Shown piece after piece: positions 37,161 to 47,111 of a DNA stretch of 64,000 nucleotides. This DNA is from Mesorhizobium mediterraneum (GTDB lineage: Bacteria > Pseudomonadota > Alphaproteobacteria > Rhizobiales > Rhizobiaceae). The stretch is taken from contig NZ_NPKI01000033.1 in assembly GCF_002284565.1 (NCBI RefSeq), positions 156,098 through 220,097 of the forward strand, in the 5' to 3' direction. The first letter of the stretch is position 1. The number at the start of each line of letters is the position of its first letter. A program made the translations under genes and the position numbers. Below the pieces are notes generated by a model. That model did no database searches. It saw only the letters and a program-made list of their open reading frames with translations, and had not been told where the DNA came from.

Positions 37161-38489
37161 GTGTCAGCAACGGCCAACAGACGGTCCTTTGTCGTCACCA
37201 ACCGCTCGGTGCTCGCCATCGCGGTGCCGATGACGCTGGCCTATCTGACGACGCCGCTGCTCGGCATCGTCGACACCGCGGTGATCGGCCAGTTCGGCGA
37301 CGCTGCCCTTCTCGGTGGCCTGGCGGCGGGTGCCCTGGTCTTCGACGTCGTCTTCACCTCCTTCAATTTCCTGCGCTCCGGCACCACGGGCCTCGTCGCC
37401 CAGGCCCTCGGCCGTGGCGACGAACTGGAGGAACAGGCGGTGTTCTGGCGTGCCGTGCTGATCGCGGTCGTCGCCGGCATCGTGCTTGCCGCCCTTGCGC
37501 CACTGTTCGCCACCGCCGGACAATGGTTCATAGATGCCGAGCCGCGCGTCAGCGAAGCGATGGCCGTCTACATCCGCATCAGGCTGCTCGCGGCACCGTT
37601 CTCGCTGATCAACTACGCCATCCTCGGCTATGTGCTGGGGCGCGGCGAGGGCGGGCTGGGACTGATGCTGCAATTGGTGCTGAACGGCATCAACATCGCG
37701 CTCTGCATCCTGCTGGGGCTGGAGCTCGGCTGGGGCGTCGCCGGCGTCGCCTGGGCGACCGTCACCGGTGAATTCGTCGCCATGCTGCTCGGCCTGGCAA
37801 TCGTCATCAGGCGTTTCTGGGCGGCACCCCGGCTGCCGCGCCATCGCGTCTTCGATCTGCCGGCATTCTTGCGCATGGCGTCGCTCAACCGTGACATCAT
37901 GATCCGGTCGTTCTCGCTGCTCGCCGCCTTCGCGCTATTCACCCGCCAGGGCGCACAATTCGGGACGGTGACACTGGCCGCCAATGCGGTGCTGATGAAC
38001 TTCTTCCTTATCGCCGGCTATTTCCTCGACGGTTTCGCCACGGCAGCCGAACAGCTCGCCGGGCGGGCCATCGGCGCGCGTGCCGCCATGCAATTCCGGC
38101 AGGCGGTGCGGCTGACCCTGTTCTGGGGCTTCGGGCTGGCGGCCACGGCGACGCTTGTCCTTTTGCTGGGCGGTACCGATCTGATCGCCCTGATCACGAC
38201 GTCACAAGATGTTCGCGCCGTTGCCGACATCTATTTGCCTTGGGCGGCATTCACCGCGCTCAGCGGCGTGCTGGCGTTTCAGATGGATGGGGTCTTCATC
38301 GGTGCGACCTGGTCGCGCGATATGCGCAACATGATGCTCTTGTCGTTCCTCGTCTTCAGCGCTGCCCTGCTCATCCTGGCGCCGGCCTTCGGCAATCACG
38401 GCCTGTGGGCGGCGCTGCACGTCTTCCTGCTGGTGCGCGGCTTCAGCCTGCTTGCCATTTTGCGCTTGCGGATCCGGGCGGCGTTTTAG
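37161..38489 (+). CDS. MATE family efflux transporter
   Basis: This roughly 442-aa, 12-transmembrane DinF-type MATE transporter has IAVPMTLAYLTTPLLGIVDTAVIGQFGD at the first helix and GLGLMLQLVLNGINIALC in the middle. It exports drugs or metabolites using ion gradients. The GTG at 37161 gives the family length; in-frame upstream starts at 36978 and 37077 have no better ribosome site and overlap the divergent gene's promoter. Confidence 0.88.
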   Translation: MSATANRRSFVVTNRSVLAIAVPMTLAYLTTPLLGIVDTAVIGQFGDAALLGGLAAGALVFDVVFTSFNFLRSGTTGLVAQALGRGDELEEQAVFWRAVLIAVVAGIVLAALAPLFATAGQWFIDAEPRVSEAMAVYIRIRLLAAPFSLINYAILGYVLGRGEGGLGLMLQLVLNGINIALCILLGLELGWGVAGVAWATVTGEFVAMLLGLAIVIRRFWAAPRLPRHRVFDLPAFLRMASLNRDIMIRSFSLLAAFALFTRQGAQFGTVTLAANAVLMNFFLIAGYFLDGFATAAEQLAGRAIGARAAMQFRQAVRLTLFWGFGLAATATLVLLLGGTDLIALITTSQDVRAVADIYLPWAAFTALSGVLAFQMDGVFIGATWSRDMRNMMLLSFLVFSAALLILAPAFGNHGLWAALHVFLLVRGFSLLAILRLRIRAAF

Positions 38490-38631
38490 GCAGTGTCCTG
38501 GTCACATTCGGCACAGGGTGGAAAGCGATCCTATTTTCCACAGGCTCTGGCGTCAGCAGATCGCTTGCACGTCCAGTCGATTTTGTTACGCTTTCCAGCA
38601 GCTTGATGCAGCAATTGCTCTGGGGAAAACT

Positions 38632-38796
38632 GTGCGAAGTTACCTGCCATATGTCTTAGGCGCGGCGCTGGGGCTGCTCGTTGCGTTCATTCTCTCCGCA
38701 ATTTTTGGTGTCGGCGGAACTGCCCAGTTGCTTCTTTTTGGGTTGTTGCCTGCTATCGGCGGCGCCACCTGCGAGCGGATCGTCAGTCGCAATTGA
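38632..38796 (+). CDS. small hypothetical membrane protein (54 aa)
   Basis: This GTG-started ORF after CTGGGGAA encodes two likely transmembrane stretches (LPYVLGAALGLLVAFILSAI and LLLFGLLPAIGGA). I do not recognise the family. A longer in-frame version starts upstream but overlaps the MATE gene. It is plausible but unproven. Confidence 0.5.
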   Translation: MRSYLPYVLGAALGLLVAFILSAIFGVGGTAQLLLFGLLPAIGGATCERIVSRN

Positions 38797-38870
38797 CCCT
38801 GAACGAATGAGCGCAAATGGGTCGTGAGCGGATGCATCTCGAACTGAGACACTACGCTTTTTAGAGCAGT

Positions 38871-39947
38871 TTACAGTTGTTTCGACGCCCAGAAGTCGAG
38901 GCGGCGGTCACGCAGATCGCGGACAGATTTGAGCCGCTCTTTTTCCACGAAGCGGATCATTCCGGAAAGAATGCGGCCCGGCAGTGCGGGCCCGGCATAG
39001 ATCATGCCGGTATAGAGCTGGACGAGATCGGCGCCGGCGCGGATCTTTTCCAGCGCCGTCTCACTGGAATCGACACCGCCGACGCCGATGATGGCGCGGT
39101 CCGGGCCAAGCAGTTTGCGCATCTTGGCCAGCACGATGGTCGAGCGCTCGAATAGCGGTTTTCCCGAAAGCCCTCCGGTCTCGCCGGCAAGGCCGGCGCT
39201 GCGCAGGCCAGTCCGCGCAATCGTCGTGTTGGAAACGATGACGCCGTCTATTGCCTTGTCGGTGACCTCGGCGGCGATATCCTCGAGCTCGGCCTCGACC
39301 AGGTCCGGCGCGATCTTGAGGAAGACCGGCGGCTGCGCGGCCGCTGCCGCCCGTGCGGCCATGACGCGCGACAAGAGCTCGCCGAGCTGCTGGCGCGCCT
39401 GCATGTTGCGCAGGCCGGGCGTGTTCGGCGAGGAGATGTTGACCGTCAGATAGGTCGCGTATGGCGCAAACCTGATAACGCCGCGTTCATAGTCACCGAC
39501 GCGGTCGGCGCTGTCCTTGTTGGCGCCGATATTGACGCCGACGATGCCGGCGCGGCCCTTGCGGGCGGCAAGCCGTTTCTCGGCGGCTTCGTGACCCTCA
39601 TTGTTGAAGCCCAGCCGATTGATCACCGCTTCGTCCGATGTCAGCCGGAAAATGCGCGGCTTCGGGTTGCCGGCCTGCGGCAGCGGCGTGATCGTGCCGA
39701 CCTCGGCAAAGCCGAAGCCGAGGCCAAGCAGGGCATCGGGAACCTCGGCGTTCTTGTCGTAGCCGGCAGCCATGCCGAGCGGATTGGGGAAATCGATACC
39801 GCAGATGCTGACTTTCAGCCTATCGTCGCGCACCGGTCGCCCGGCCACCGGCAGCCCGCATTTCAGTGCGGCGATCGACAGGCCGTGGGCGGCTTCCGGA
39901 TCGAATGCGAACAGGAGCCTCTGGCCGAGCCGGTCAAGCACGCTCAT
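38871..39947 (-). CDS. pyrD: dihydroorotate dehydrogenase (quinone), class 2
   Basis: This 358-aa membrane-associated FMN enzyme oxidises dihydroorotate for pyrimidine synthesis with quinone as acceptor. Class 2 features are the N-terminal helix and the catalytic Ser in TVNISSPNTPGLR. NPLGMAAGYDKNAEVPDA and GVGGVDSSETALEKIRAGA are family motifs. It overlaps the upstream DUF952 gene by 4 bp, so the two form an operon. Confidence 0.95.
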   Translation of the reverse strand: MSVLDRLGQRLLFAFDPEAAHGLSIAALKCGLPVAGRPVRDDRLKVSICGIDFPNPLGMAAGYDKNAEVPDALLGLGFGFAEVGTITPLPQAGNPKPRIFRLTSDEAVINRLGFNNEGHEAAEKRLAARKGRAGIVGVNIGANKDSADRVGDYERGVIRFAPYATYLTVNISSPNTPGLRNMQARQQLGELLSRVMAARAAAAAQPPVFLKIAPDLVEAELEDIAAEVTDKAIDGVIVSNTTIARTGLRSAGLAGETGGLSGKPLFERSTIVLAKMRKLLGPDRAIIGVGGVDSSETALEKIRAGADLVQLYTGMIYAGPALPGRILSGMIRFVEKERLKSVRDLRDRRLDFWASKQL

Positions 39948-40294
39948 TCGGCCTCCAGCGCCGGGAATTGGTGGAGGCCATCGGCGCCCAGCGGCAACGG
40001 TTGCACCCAGACGACGGCCTTCAGGTCGAGCGGGCCGTAAAGATGCGGGAACAGCGCGCCGCCGCGCGAAACCTCGTATTTCAGCGCATCACCCAGTTTG
40101 GCTCCATCGATCGCGACCAGCAACAGCCCGGTCTGTCCGACGAAGTGTTTTGCAGCCGTTTCCCTGGCCTGCCCGGCGGTGGAAAAATGGATGAAGCCGT
40201 CGGCGACGTCGATCGGCGCACCGGTGAAGCGGCCATTTCTTTCGGCCTCGCGCCACAGCGGTTCGGGTACTATCTTGTAGATAATCTGAGACAT
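39944..40294 (-). CDS. DUF952 domain protein
   Basis: This 116-aa protein has the DUF952 pattern IIYKIVPEPLWREAERNG, then GFIHFSTAGQARETA and FPHLYGPL. It is often encoded with pyrD in rhizobia, as here (4-bp overlap). Its biochemical role is unknown. The start is MSQII at 40294; an ATG at 40321 is possible. Confidence 0.85.
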   Translation of the reverse strand: MSQIIYKIVPEPLWREAERNGRFTGAPIDVADGFIHFSTAGQARETAAKHFVGQTGLLLVAIDGAKLGDALKYEVSRGGALFPHLYGPLDLKAVVWVQPLPLGADGLHQFPALEAE

Positions 40295-40403
40295 GATTGC
40301 GCTATAGTCCGAACCAACCATGCGGGGAAGGGTGCGCCAGAGTTCTTCCCCATTTCCGGCGCAAACATGCGATAAATTGCGCTACTGGCCCATGGAGGAC
40401 AAT

Positions 40404-40841
40404 ATGCGTCCGCAGCACGTCTTAATCCTCGCAGCGCTCGTCTCGCTCGTCGCGGCGTCGGCCTTTTCCGAGGAAGCGAACCGCTACCGGCTGGAAAAAT
40501 CGGCCACCGGCTATGTCCGCATGGACACGCAGACCGGTGCGATGTCGATCTGCGAGGAGCGGGCCGGCCAGCTCGTCTGCAAGATGGCGGCCGATGAACG
40601 CGCCGCCTTCCAGGACGAGGTCGACCGGCTGCAAAATTCGGTGAAGGCGCTCGACGAGCGCGTCGTCAAGCTCGAGAACTCGCTGGCCGCCCGGTTTGAG
40701 TCGACGTTGCCCAGCGAAGAGGATTTCAACAAGACGATGAGCTACATGGAGCGCTTCCTGCGCGGCTTCATGGGTATCGTCAAGGACATGGAAAAGGACA
40801 GCGGCGAAGATGGCGCCAAACCCAATTCGCAAAAAACCTGA
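40404..40841 (+). CDS. exported coiled-coil protein of unknown function
   Basis: This 145-aa protein starts after TGGAGG. It has a signal peptide (about 1-22) and a periplasmic region with SATGYVRMDTQTGAMSIC, a two-Cys segment (C54 and C62, likely disulfide) and a helix with heptad-like spacing (about 70-100). The tail is acidic. It looks like a conserved rhizobial family; function not recognised. Confidence 0.7.
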   Translation: MRPQHVLILAALVSLVAASAFSEEANRYRLEKSATGYVRMDTQTGAMSICEERAGQLVCKMAADERAAFQDEVDRLQNSVKALDERVVKLENSLAARFESTLPSEEDFNKTMSYMERFLRGFMGIVKDMEKDSGEDGAKPNSQKT

Positions 40842-40945
40842 GCACCGGTCACCGGAAGAAACCCGGCGCATAGTCTTGCCGCTTGAAAATGGCTGATATC
40901 GCCGCATAATCGTCGACTGATCCCGTAAGAAGCAGACAATCATCA

Positions 40946-41626
40946 ATGGGATTCGGGGAGGGCCATGTGCCGTCAGGCTACACTTTCGTCATTGCCGACG
41001 ACCATCCGCTTTTTCGCGGCGCGCTGAGAGAGGCGCTTGCCGGCATCGGCAACGTCGCCGGCATTCACGAGGCCGGCGATTTCGAAAGCGCCAAGGCGCT
41101 GGTCGTGGCCAATGAGGAAGTCGATCTGGTGCTGCTCGACCTGTCGATGCCGGGCGCGAGCGGCCTTTCCGGTCTGATCTCGCTGCGCGGCATCCATCCG
41201 ACGGTGCCGCTGGTGGTGGTATCGGCGCATGATGACCCGGTGACCATCCGGCGCGCGCTCGATCTCGGCGCTTCGGGTTTCATCTCCAAATCGGCCAGCA
41301 TGGAGGAGATCCGCAGCGCTGTGCAGTCGGTGCTTGCCGGCGACATCGCTGCGCCCACCGGCATCGATCTCGGCGTCGAGCGCGATCCCGAGATCTCCGA
41401 TCTGATCAAGCGGCTGCAAACGCTGACGCCGCAGCAGACGCGCGTGCTCGGCATGCTGGCCGAAGGGCTGCTCAACAAGCAGATCGCCTACGAACTCGGT
41501 GTCTCCGAAGCGACGATCAAGGCGCATGTCTCAGCCATTTTGCAGAAGCTTGGCGTCGACAGCCGCACCCAGGCGGTGATCCTGCTGTCCAAGATCGGCA
41601 GCGACCCGCTGCCGGCAGCCATCTGA
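40946..41626 (+). CDS. NarL-type response regulator (CrbR-like)
   Basis: This 226-aa receiver-HTH protein has acidic pocket D18/D19 (IADDH), phosphoacceptor D in LLDLSMPG, and a C-terminal LuxR HTH (LTPQQTRVLGMLAEGLLNKQIA). It lies tail to tail with the symporter-domain kinase. In Pseudomonas and Vibrio, CrbS/CrbR (MxtR/ErdR) is the same pair of a symporter-domain kinase and a LuxR-type regulator controlling acetate utilisation. A GTG at 40967 is an alternative start. Confidence 0.8.
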   Translation: MGFGEGHVPSGYTFVIADDHPLFRGALREALAGIGNVAGIHEAGDFESAKALVVANEEVDLVLLDLSMPGASGLSGLISLRGIHPTVPLVVVSAHDDPVTIRRALDLGASGFISKSASMEEIRSAVQSVLAGDIAAPTGIDLGVERDPEISDLIKRLQTLTPQQTRVLGMLAEGLLNKQIAYELGVSEATIKAHVSAILQKLGVDSRTQAVILLSKIGSDPLPAAI

Positions 41627-41661
41627 CCTCGGCACCCGGGGTCAACAAAATGTTGTGATCG

Positions 41662-44600
41662 TTACTCGGCCGCCGACGCCAGTGGCCTTACCCTGGCCAT
41701 CATCGAGCGCAGCACCGCCGGTTTGAGCGGCTTGTTGATCACCGGCACGTCGAGCCTGGCGGCGGTGGCGCGCACCTCGCTCGATCGGTCGGCAGTGACC
41801 AGAACGGCCGGCATGTCCTGGCCGTGGATCGCGCGCAGTTTAGCGATCATTTCGAGACCGGTCTCGCCGTCGAGATGGTAGTCGGCAAGCACGATGTCGG
41901 GGCGATGCATGACGGATCTCCCGAGATCCTCAGAGCCGGAAAATGTGTCGACGCTGCAGCCCCAGCCTTCGAGCAGCAGCCGCATGCCGTCGAGGATGCG
42001 GGCGTCGTTGTCGATGCAGAGCACGCGGAGCCCGGCAAGCGAAGCTGCGGTGCGGACCGACGCTTTCGCCACGATCTCGCGGCGTGGCTCCTGCGCTGCC
42101 GCGACCGGCAGGATGACGGAAAAGCGCGTGCCTTTGCCCGGGTTCGAAAAGATCCGGATTTCGAGGCGCAAGACGCGAGCGATGCGGTCGACGATCGAGA
42201 GGCCGAGGCCGAGGCCTTCGGCCTCGCGCGCACCCTCGTCGAGCCGGGTGAATTCGCGGAAGACCGTGTTCAGCTTGTCGCCGGCAATGCCGATGCCGGT
42301 ATCGATCACCTGTATCTCGACCAGTTCGCCGCGCCGCCGCACCCCGACCAGGACGTGGCCGCGGCGCGTGTATTTGACGGCGTTGGATACGAGGTTCTGG
42401 ATCAGGCGGCGTAGGAGATTGCGATCCGTCATCACGCTGAGCGACGACGGCACGATCGTCAGGCCGAGCTTCCTCTCGGCGGCAAGCGGCTGGAAGTCGT
42501 TGCCGATCTGTCGCAGCAGCTCGTCCAAGCTGAAGACGGTGTCGTCCGGTTTCATCGCGCCGGCATCGAGGCGCGAGATATCGAGCACCGCGCCGAGAAT
42601 GGTCTCGACCGATTCCAGCGAGGATTCGATGTTGATCGCCGCCTTGCCGGCCCGCCCCTTGCCGGCCTTTTCGATCAGCGACGAGCAATAGAGGCGGGCG
42701 GCGTTCAGGGGCTGCAGGATGTCGTGGCCGGCGGCAGCAAGGAAGCGCGTCTTGCCGAGATTGGCCTCCTCGGCCAGCATCTGCGCCTGTGCCAGCTCCT
42801 CGTTGACGCGGGTCAGTTCGACGGTGCGGTCCTTGACGCGCTGTTCCAGCGATTCATTGGCGCGCTTGAGCGCCAGATCCTGCTCGACGCGTCCGGAGAT
42901 GTCGGCATAGGTGGCGACGATGCCGCCGTCCGGCATCGGATTGGAACGCAACTCCAGGATGCGGCCGCTGGTCTTCAGCTCCATCTGCCAGGGGCTGACG
43001 AAACTGGTGAGGCGGTTGAGCATCGCCACCCTCTGGTCGGCCGGAATGTCGCCGCGCTCGGCAAGGTAGCGCAGGATGCGATCGAGCGAGACGCCGACCT
43101 GGCCCATCTCGTCGGGCAGGTCGAACAGCGCCCGATACTGGCGGTTCCAGCAGATCAGCCGGAAATCCCTGTCGAAGACGGTAATGCCCTGTTCCATCTG
43201 GTCGAGCGCGATCTGCAACAGGTCACGATTGTGCTGCAGCGCCTCGGTGGCGTCGTCGAGCAGGCGGAAGGCATCCTTGGATTCGCGGTCGTTGCGGCGC
43301 AGCAGCAGCGACAGGATCAGCCGCGCCGAGGAGGAGCCGACGGCACTCGCCAGAAGCTGCTCGGAGAAGCGGATGACGTCCATGCTGGCCTGCTCGTTGC
43401 CGTGCAACGAAACGCCACTGCTCTCTTCGAACGTCTGAAAGGACCGCTCGGTACGTTCGACGCCAAGATAACGCGCGATCGTGTCCTTGAGGCCATTGAC
43501 GGTGACGGTGGTGCGGAAGCGGCGCAGGCTGGGCATCGGGCTCGCCTCGCGCGGCACGAAGATCGACGCCTGGATGCGTTCCAGCGGCACCGACGCGCGC
43601 GACAGCGAGCCGAGCACGAAGAACAGGGTGTTGATCGACAGGCTCCACAAGACGCCATGGTTCAGCGGCTCGGCGACGGTGCCGAACAGTGCCTGCGGCC
43701 GCAACGCTTCGAAACCGAATAGGCCGTGCACGACGATGCCGGTATCGGAGGCGACGAGCGACGGAAGCAGCAGCGTGTAGCCCCAGACGACGATGCCGGC
43801 GACCATGCCGAGTGCAGCACCCCTGCCGTTGGCGCCGCGCCAGATCAAACCGCCGATCAATGCCGGCGCGAACTGCGCGATCGCGGCGAAGGACATCAGG
43901 CCGATCGAGGAGAGCCGCGCGCTGTCGGTGCTCTCGCGATAGTAGAGGAAGGCGATGAACAGCATGATGAAGATCGCCGCCCGCCGCACGTTGAGGATGA
44001 GCGCCGACCAGTCCTCGTTCTCGGAAGTCGTGGTCCTGAGCAGGCGGCGCACGAACAGCGGAATGACGAGGTCGTTGGAGATCATGATCGACAGCGCGAC
44101 GCTTTCGACAATCACCATTGCGGTCGCCGCGGACAGGCCGCCGATGAAGGCCGCCATCGCCAGCAAATCGTGGCCGCTGAGCAGCGGCAGCGACAAGACG
44201 TAGAGGTCGCTGCTGGTCCTGGTGCCGACCAGCGCCAGGCCGGCGAGCGCGATCGGCAGCACAAAAAGGTTGATCGCCACCAGATAGAGCGGAAACACCC
44301 ATGTCGCGGTGCGCAGCTCGGCCTCGCTGCGGTTTTCGACGATGGTGACGTAGAACTGGCGCGGCAGCATGATGATGGCGAAACCGCTCAAACACGTCAG
44401 CACCAGCCAGGTTGCGAGCGACGTCCTGTAGCCCATCGCTTGCTGAACTTGCGGATTCTCCGCGAGCTTGTCGACCATATCGCCTGGGCCGCCGAAGATC
44501 AGGAAGATCACCAGCAGGCCGATCGCCAGGAAGGCGGCCAGCTTGACCACGGTTTCGACCGCCACCGCCAGCACCAGCCCGTCCTGGTGCTCGGTGGCGT

Positions 44601-45150
44601 CGGCGTGGCGCGTGCCGAACAGCACTGCAAACAGCGCAAGCAGCATGGCAACGACCAGCGAGATGTCACTGACGAAAGGATCGAAGGAGGGTGGCGAGCC
44701 GGTATAATGCTCGACCATCAGGCTGACCGAGCCGGAAATCGCCTTCAACTGCAGCGCCATATAGGGCACCGCGCCGATCGTCGCGATCAGCGTGGCGATC
44801 GCCGCAACGGTAAAGCTCTTGCCGTAGCGGGCACCGAGGAAGTCGGCGATCGAGGTGATCTTCTCGGTCTTGGCCAGCCTGACGATGCGATGAAGCAGCG
44901 GAAAGCCGAACACGAATACCAGCACCGGTCCGGTATAGATGCCGAGGAACTCGAGGCCGCGCTCGGAGGAAAGGCCGACCGAACCGAAGAAGGTCCAGGA
45001 TGTGCAGTAGATCGCCAGGCTGAGCGCATAGATGAAGGGGCGGGCCTGGCCAGGCCCGGATGCCGCCGAGCGCCGGTCGCCGAGGCTGGCGATGACGAAC
45101 AGCAACGTCACATAGGCTATCGCGATGATGACGATGAACCAGCCCTGCAC
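41662..45150 (-). CDS. hybrid histidine kinase with sodium/solute symporter domain (CrbS-like)
   Basis: This 1162-aa protein has an N-terminal SLC5-type symporter domain of about 12-13 transmembrane helices (about 1-490), a PAS segment (VFDRDFRLICWNRQY), a coiled coil, HisKA with phosphoacceptor H809 in AAGHDILQPL, an HATPase domain (DTGIGIAG, GLGLGLSIVD) and a C-terminal receiver with D1090 in ADYHLDGETG. The transporter domain probably reports solute availability. Together with the response regulator it forms a CrbS/CrbR-like system; its targets are not in the window. Confidence 0.88.
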   Translation of the reverse strand: MQGWFIVIIAIAYVTLLFVIASLGDRRSAASGPGQARPFIYALSLAIYCTSWTFFGSVGLSSERGLEFLGIYTGPVLVFVFGFPLLHRIVRLAKTEKITSIADFLGARYGKSFTVAAIATLIATIGAVPYMALQLKAISGSVSLMVEHYTGSPPSFDPFVSDISLVVAMLLALFAVLFGTRHADATEHQDGLVLAVAVETVVKLAAFLAIGLLVIFLIFGGPGDMVDKLAENPQVQQAMGYRTSLATWLVLTCLSGFAIIMLPRQFYVTIVENRSEAELRTATWVFPLYLVAINLFVLPIALAGLALVGTRTSSDLYVLSLPLLSGHDLLAMAAFIGGLSAATAMVIVESVALSIMISNDLVIPLFVRRLLRTTTSENEDWSALILNVRRAAIFIMLFIAFLYYRESTDSARLSSIGLMSFAAIAQFAPALIGGLIWRGANGRGAALGMVAGIVVWGYTLLLPSLVASDTGIVVHGLFGFEALRPQALFGTVAEPLNHGVLWSLSINTLFFVLGSLSRASVPLERIQASIFVPREASPMPSLRRFRTTVTVNGLKDTIARYLGVERTERSFQTFEESSGVSLHGNEQASMDVIRFSEQLLASAVGSSSARLILSLLLRRNDRESKDAFRLLDDATEALQHNRDLLQIALDQMEQGITVFDRDFRLICWNRQYRALFDLPDEMGQVGVSLDRILRYLAERGDIPADQRVAMLNRLTSFVSPWQMELKTSGRILELRSNPMPDGGIVATYADISGRVEQDLALKRANESLEQRVKDRTVELTRVNEELAQAQMLAEEANLGKTRFLAAAGHDILQPLNAARLYCSSLIEKAGKGRAGKAAINIESSLESVETILGAVLDISRLDAGAMKPDDTVFSLDELLRQIGNDFQPLAAERKLGLTIVPSSLSVMTDRNLLRRLIQNLVSNAVKYTRRGHVLVGVRRRGELVEIQVIDTGIGIAGDKLNTVFREFTRLDEGAREAEGLGLGLSIVDRIARVLRLEIRIFSNPGKGTRFSVILPVAAAQEPRREIVAKASVRTAASLAGLRVLCIDNDARILDGMRLLLEGWGCSVDTFSGSEDLGRSVMHRPDIVLADYHLDGETGLEMIAKLRAIHGQDMPAVLVTADRSSEVRATAARLDVPVINKPLKPAVLRSMMARVRPLASAAE

Positions 45151-45389
45151 GGCTTGATAATCCTCCCTTACCGGTTTTGCATCCGGCCTGGCTGAGACGC
45201 AATCACAGCTTGGCGATCAAGTCCATCGCGGCTTTCGGCGCAGCATGGTTGCGGCTTCGGGAATTTGGCCGGTGGAAACCGGTCATTTGCCCATGCTGCA
45301 ACCGCAGGTTTTTGCTATCTTGCCTGTGGGCCGGTGCCGAAAGGCGCGGTAGAGCGGCAGCACGGCCCCGTCATGACAAGGAGGGTGGA

Positions 45390-45809
45390 ATGCTGAAAGA
45401 ATTCCAGGAGTTCATTTCCAGGGGCAACGTGATGGACCTGGCCGTCGGCGTCATCATCGGCGCTGCCTTCGGCAGAATCGTCGATTCGCTGGTCAACGAC
45501 ATCATCATGCCGATCGTGGGCGCAATTTTGGGCGGACTGGACTTCAACAATTACTTCTTCGCGCTGTCCTCTGCCGTCAATGCCACGTCGCTGGCGGATG
45601 CCAAGAAACAGGGCGCCGTTTTCGCTTATGGCAGCTTTATCACCGTGGTGCTGAACTTCATCATTCTCGCCTTCATCATCTTCTTGATGGTCAAGGCGGT
45701 CAATAATCTGCGCAGGCGGCTAGAAGCTGAAAAGCCCGCCACCCCTGCCGCGCCGCCGGCCGATGTTGCGCTCCTCACCGAAATTCGCGATCTCCTCGCC
45801 AGGAAATAG
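45390..45809 (+). CDS. mscL: large-conductance mechanosensitive channel
   Basis: This 139-aa channel has N-terminal MLKEFQEFISRGNVMDLAVG and transmembrane helices at about 16-48 and 78-105, with GVIIGAAFGRIVDSLVNDI the conserved pore helix. It releases solutes on hypo-osmotic shock. The ATG has an ideal AAGGAGG site. A clear terminator follows. Confidence 0.96.
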   Translation: MLKEFQEFISRGNVMDLAVGVIIGAAFGRIVDSLVNDIIMPIVGAILGGLDFNNYFFALSSAVNATSLADAKKQGAVFAYGSFITVVLNFIILAFIIFLMVKAVNNLRRRLEAEKPATPAAPPADVALLTEIRDLLARK

Positions 45810-45832
45810 CGCAGGGGCAAGATCTCTGGACC

Positions 45833-45862
45833 AAAACCCCGGTCGTTTTCGGCCGGGGTTTT
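45833..45862 (+). terminator. intrinsic terminator after mscL
   Basis: AAAACCCCGG (45833-45842) pairs with CCGGGGTTTT (45853-45862) over a 10-nt loop, followed by CTATTTT. Confidence 0.85.
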
Positions 45863-45920
45863 CTATTTTCGCCTGTCGTAAAACACGCTAGCAGTCCAGA
45901 AGACGAAAACGGATCTATCC

Positions 45921-47087
45921 ATGACCCTGATCGAGAATTTGCGCGCCGAGGCCCGGGCTGCGCCGGAAAGCGGCATTGTCGCCGTCATGAACCGCGGCCG
46001 CGACCGCGACGGCATGATCCCGCTCTGGGCCGGCGAGGGCGACCTGCCGACGCCCACCTTCATCACAGATGCCGCTTCCCGCGCGCTGGCCGGCGGCGAG
46101 ACCTTCTATACCTGGCAGAAAGGCATCCCCGAGCTGAGGCAGGCGCTCGCCCGCTATTACGTCAGGCATTTCGGCAAGAGTTTCGCCGAGGAAGAATTCA
46201 TCGTCACCGGTTCGGGCATGCACGCTATCCAGCTGGCGCTCGACGCGGTCGCCGGCAATGGCGACGAGGTCGTCTATCTGTCGCCGGCCTGGCCCAACTT
46301 CGCCGCTGCCGCCAGCCTGGCGGGCGCCATCCCGGTCGCTGTCACGCTCGACCAGTCCGGCAATGGCTGGTCCTGCGACGTCGACAAGATCGAGGCGGCG
46401 ATCACGCCAAGGACGAAGGCGCTGTTCGTCAACACACCGTCCAACCCGACCGGCTGGACTGCCGACAGGGAGACGCTGCAGGCGATCCTCGACCTTGCCC
46501 GCGAAAGGGGCCTGTGGATCATCGCCGACGAGATCTATTCGCTGTTCCACTACGGCGACCGTCGCGCGCCGTCCTTCATCGACATCATGGCCGACGAGGA
46601 TCGCATTCTGTTCGTCAACAGTTTTTCCAAGAACTGGGCGATGACCGGCTGGCGCGTCGGCTGGATCAAGACCCATCCTTCGCTGCAGCAGGTGTTCGAA
46701 AATCTGGTCCAGTATTCGACCTCGGGCGTTGCCCAGTTCATGCAGCGCGGCTCGGTCGTCGCCCTCGACGAAGGTGACGCCTTCATCGTCGAGCAGGTGG
46801 AGCGGGCGAGGGCGGCGCGTGACCTGGTCTGCGGCATCCTGGCTGCGACCGGCAGGGCACGCTTCACCGTGCCGCAAGGCGCGTTCTATCTGTTCTTCGC
46901 GATCGACGGCATCACCGATTCACGCGCCGCCGCCTTCGACATCGTCGATCGCGCCAGTGTCGGCCTGGCGCCCGGAACCGCCTTCGGCCCCGGCGGCGAG
47001 GCCTTCCTCAGGCTGTGCTTCCACCGCCGCCTCGACCAGCTCGAGGAAGCCGCGCACCGGCTGGCGAAGTGGATGAGAAGTGTTTGA
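45921..47087 (+). CDS. class I/II pyridoxal-phosphate aminotransferase
   Basis: This 388-aa fold-type I aminotransferase has the PLP Lys in NSFSKNWAMTGWRVGW, the pocket NTPSNPTGW and ADEIYSLFHY. It aligns with the AspC/alanine-type branch, but substrate cannot be assigned from motifs. It is monocistronic between mscL and the convergent hemA. Confidence 0.9.
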   Translation: MTLIENLRAEARAAPESGIVAVMNRGRDRDGMIPLWAGEGDLPTPTFITDAASRALAGGETFYTWQKGIPELRQALARYYVRHFGKSFAEEEFIVTGSGMHAIQLALDAVAGNGDEVVYLSPAWPNFAAAASLAGAIPVAVTLDQSGNGWSCDVDKIEAAITPRTKALFVNTPSNPTGWTADRETLQAILDLARERGLWIIADEIYSLFHYGDRRAPSFIDIMADEDRILFVNSFSKNWAMTGWRVGWIKTHPSLQQVFENLVQYSTSGVAQFMQRGSVVALDEGDAFIVEQVERARAARDLVCGILAATGRARFTVPQGAFYLFFAIDGITDSRAAAFDIVDRASVGLAPGTAFGPGGEAFLRLCFHRRLDQLEEAAHRLAKWMRSV

Positions 47088-47111
47088 GGGTGCCGGAGCC
47101 TGAGGCGACTT

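Noticed and set aside
43726..45195. 489-aa open frame on the plus strand
   Set aside because: It is antisense to the kinase gene and made of Arg/Asp/Gln-rich shadow sequence.
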